This document shows positions 31,014-32,016 of a stretch of 32,016 bases of DNA, piece by piece. The stretch's first letter is position 1; each line of letters opens with the position of its first letter. Source of the stretch: Crocinitomicaceae bacterium (lineage in GTDB: Bacteria > Bacteroidota > Bacteroidia > Flavobacteriales_D > Crocinitomicaceae). Location: assembly GCA_017984635.1 (NCBI GenBank), contig JAGNZC010000023.1, positions 9,124-41,139 of the forward strand. The letters are read 5' to 3'. The position numbers and the translations under genes were made by a program. The notes below the pieces were generated by a model. That model saw only the letters and a program-made list of their open reading frames with translations. It was not told the DNA's origin and searched no databases.

Positions 31014-32016
31014 CGTCTAAAGCAACCAACTTATAAATTGTTCCTTTTGGTAAAATTTCACGTGTGTAATGACCTGAAAGTTGCCGACAGAGGGTTTCTA
31101 CCAACTGAATCCCAAAACTCGCTTTTTCGGGTTGCTCCTTCCAATTTCCATTATCAAAATACATAACATCTATATGGTTTTCATTTTTTACAAAATCTAT
31201 AGAAATAAACCCTTCATCCACAAAAGCATGCTTTAGTGAGTTTGATACTAATTCAGAAATAATCAATGCTAATGGCACAAATGATTTTGAGCCTATGAAA
31301 TCAATTTCAGAAGTAATTTTAAGTTGAACAGGAATATTGACACTTAAGGATGTTATTAAATCGGCAATAAGCGTATTGAAATAATCCTTGGTATCAATTA
31401 ATGATAAATTCTCTTTTTGATACATTTTTTGATGAATCAAAGACATGGTCATGATTCGATTAATAGCATCATCAAAATGAATCGTTACTTCTTTTTGAAC
31501 TAAATCAGATGCTTGGAGACGTAATAAGCTTGTAATCACCTGTAAATTGTTTTTAACACGGTGATGTATTTCTTTTAAAAGGACTGTTTTTTCCTCATTT
31601 TTCTCTTTAATTTTAAGATATTGTTCTTGTAAAACAGCATGTGCCGAACGCAAATTTCTTTCCGATATTTTGTTGGATTTTACAGATAAATAAAGATAAT
31701 ACACCATAATAAACATCGGAAATATAAACTCAAGAATGTAACCTATCAAATGTGGAAACGAATAATTTAATAGTGAAACTTCGCCCTTATAATAATTAAA
31801 CACATAATTGATATAGAGCGATACTATGATGGTTAATAAGACAATTCCATATTTTTGACCTAATTTAAAAAAGGTGAAAACTAATAACATTAACAACCAT
31901 TCAATTTCAATAATATCACTTTTGTTTTTCAAAAAGTAGATGAATGAAAATATTGAAATTAAAATACTAGCAACTAAAAAAAGAGTTGTGATAAAATAAT
32001 TTCTTGTTAAATACAT
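31003..32016 (-). CDS. Membrane sensor histidine kinase (HisKA_2 type), reaching the window edge
   Basis: A 337-residue kinase that begins with an ATG at the last three bases of the window, so a longer N-terminus beyond the edge cannot be excluded. About four membrane segments lie in residues 8-112, with no extracellular sensor domain of note. A coiled coil (about 118-145) leads to the phosphoacceptor helix EIHHRVKNNLQVITSLLRLQ (His151/His152), characteristic of the HisKA_2 family. The ATP-binding domain has an N box with Asn259 (ELVSNSLKHAF), a DNG at 288-290 and FGIQLVETL from 301. HisKA_2 kinases often act with response regulators elsewhere; none is visible here. Confidence 0.88.
   Translation of the reverse strand: MYLTRNYFITTLFLVASILISIFSFIYFLKNKSDIIEIEWLLMLLVFTFFKLGQKYGIVLLTIIVSLYINYVFNYYKGEVSLLNYSFPHLIGYILEFIFPMFIMVYYLYLSVKSNKISERNLRSAHAVLQEQYLKIKEKNEEKTVLLKEIHHRVKNNLQVITSLLRLQASDLVQKEVTIHFDDAINRIMTMSLIHQKMYQKENLSLIDTKDYFNTLIADLITSLSVNIPVQLKITSEIDFIGSKSFVPLALIISELVSNSLKHAFVDEGFISIDFVKNENHIDVMYFDNGNWKEQPEKASFGIQLVETLCRQLSGHYTREILPKGTIYKLVALDVNH

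Overview
This window looks like chromosomal DNA of a Bacteroidota bacterium, probably order Flavobacteriales (a Crocinitomicaceae/Fluviicola-like lineage is plausible but not proven). The signs are low GC, no Shine-Dalgarno sequences before starts, several TAnnTTTG-type -7 promoter elements with short leaders, and many proteins of the type IX secretion system (T9SS) world: two gliding-motility-associated (CHU_C, type B) C-terminal domains, a Por-secretion-tail (type A) domain and a PorP/SprF-family protein. No rRNA, tRNA, IS element, prophage or CRISPR array was seen, and no gene-free stretch exceeds 300 bases.

Layout. 1-266: start of a GH3 glycosidase (minus, cut by the window edge). 438-2782: radA (plus) and asd (minus), converging on a shared TTAA stop. 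2843-6712: an exported lamin-tail-domain protein and a TerB/LETM1-like protein. 6733-7689: a class II Fic protein (minus). 13117 down to 7882: an apparent minus-strand operon of a CHU_C surface protein, PorP/SprF, two GT-B glycosyltransferases and an exported alpha/beta hydrolase. 13288-18375 (plus): a 1695-residue protein with an N-terminal outer-membrane barrel and 15 tandem repeats of about 90 residues. 18533-22360 (minus): a 1275-residue T9SS cargo. 22466-24762 (plus): an XRE regulator and a CHU_C/PKD surface protein whose gene changes base composition sharply in the middle. 24878-31013: mainly core genes (PpiD/SurA-like foldase, ispD, metF, a small exported unknown, ribE on minus, a lipoprotein hydrolase). 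31003-32016 (minus): a membrane HisKA_2-type sensor kinase reaching the window end.

How the genes fit together. Housekeeping genes (radA, asd, ispD, metF, ribE) are interspersed with a cell-surface region from about 7.9 to 24.8 kb. There, T9SS cargo, a PorP/SprF partner, glycosyltransferases and a giant repeat protein sit together. The PpiD-like foldase next to it probably serves envelope folding in general.

The most interesting items are three. The barrel-plus-repeat protein resembles inverse autotransporters (intimin/invasin) in domain order and carries a 287-bp exact tandem duplication, a sign of recent repeat expansion. The surface-protein gene at 22861-24762 is a compositional mosaic. 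The CHU_C/PorP-SprF/glycosyltransferase operon looks like a self-contained surface-display unit. I found no clearly novel defence or mobile system.
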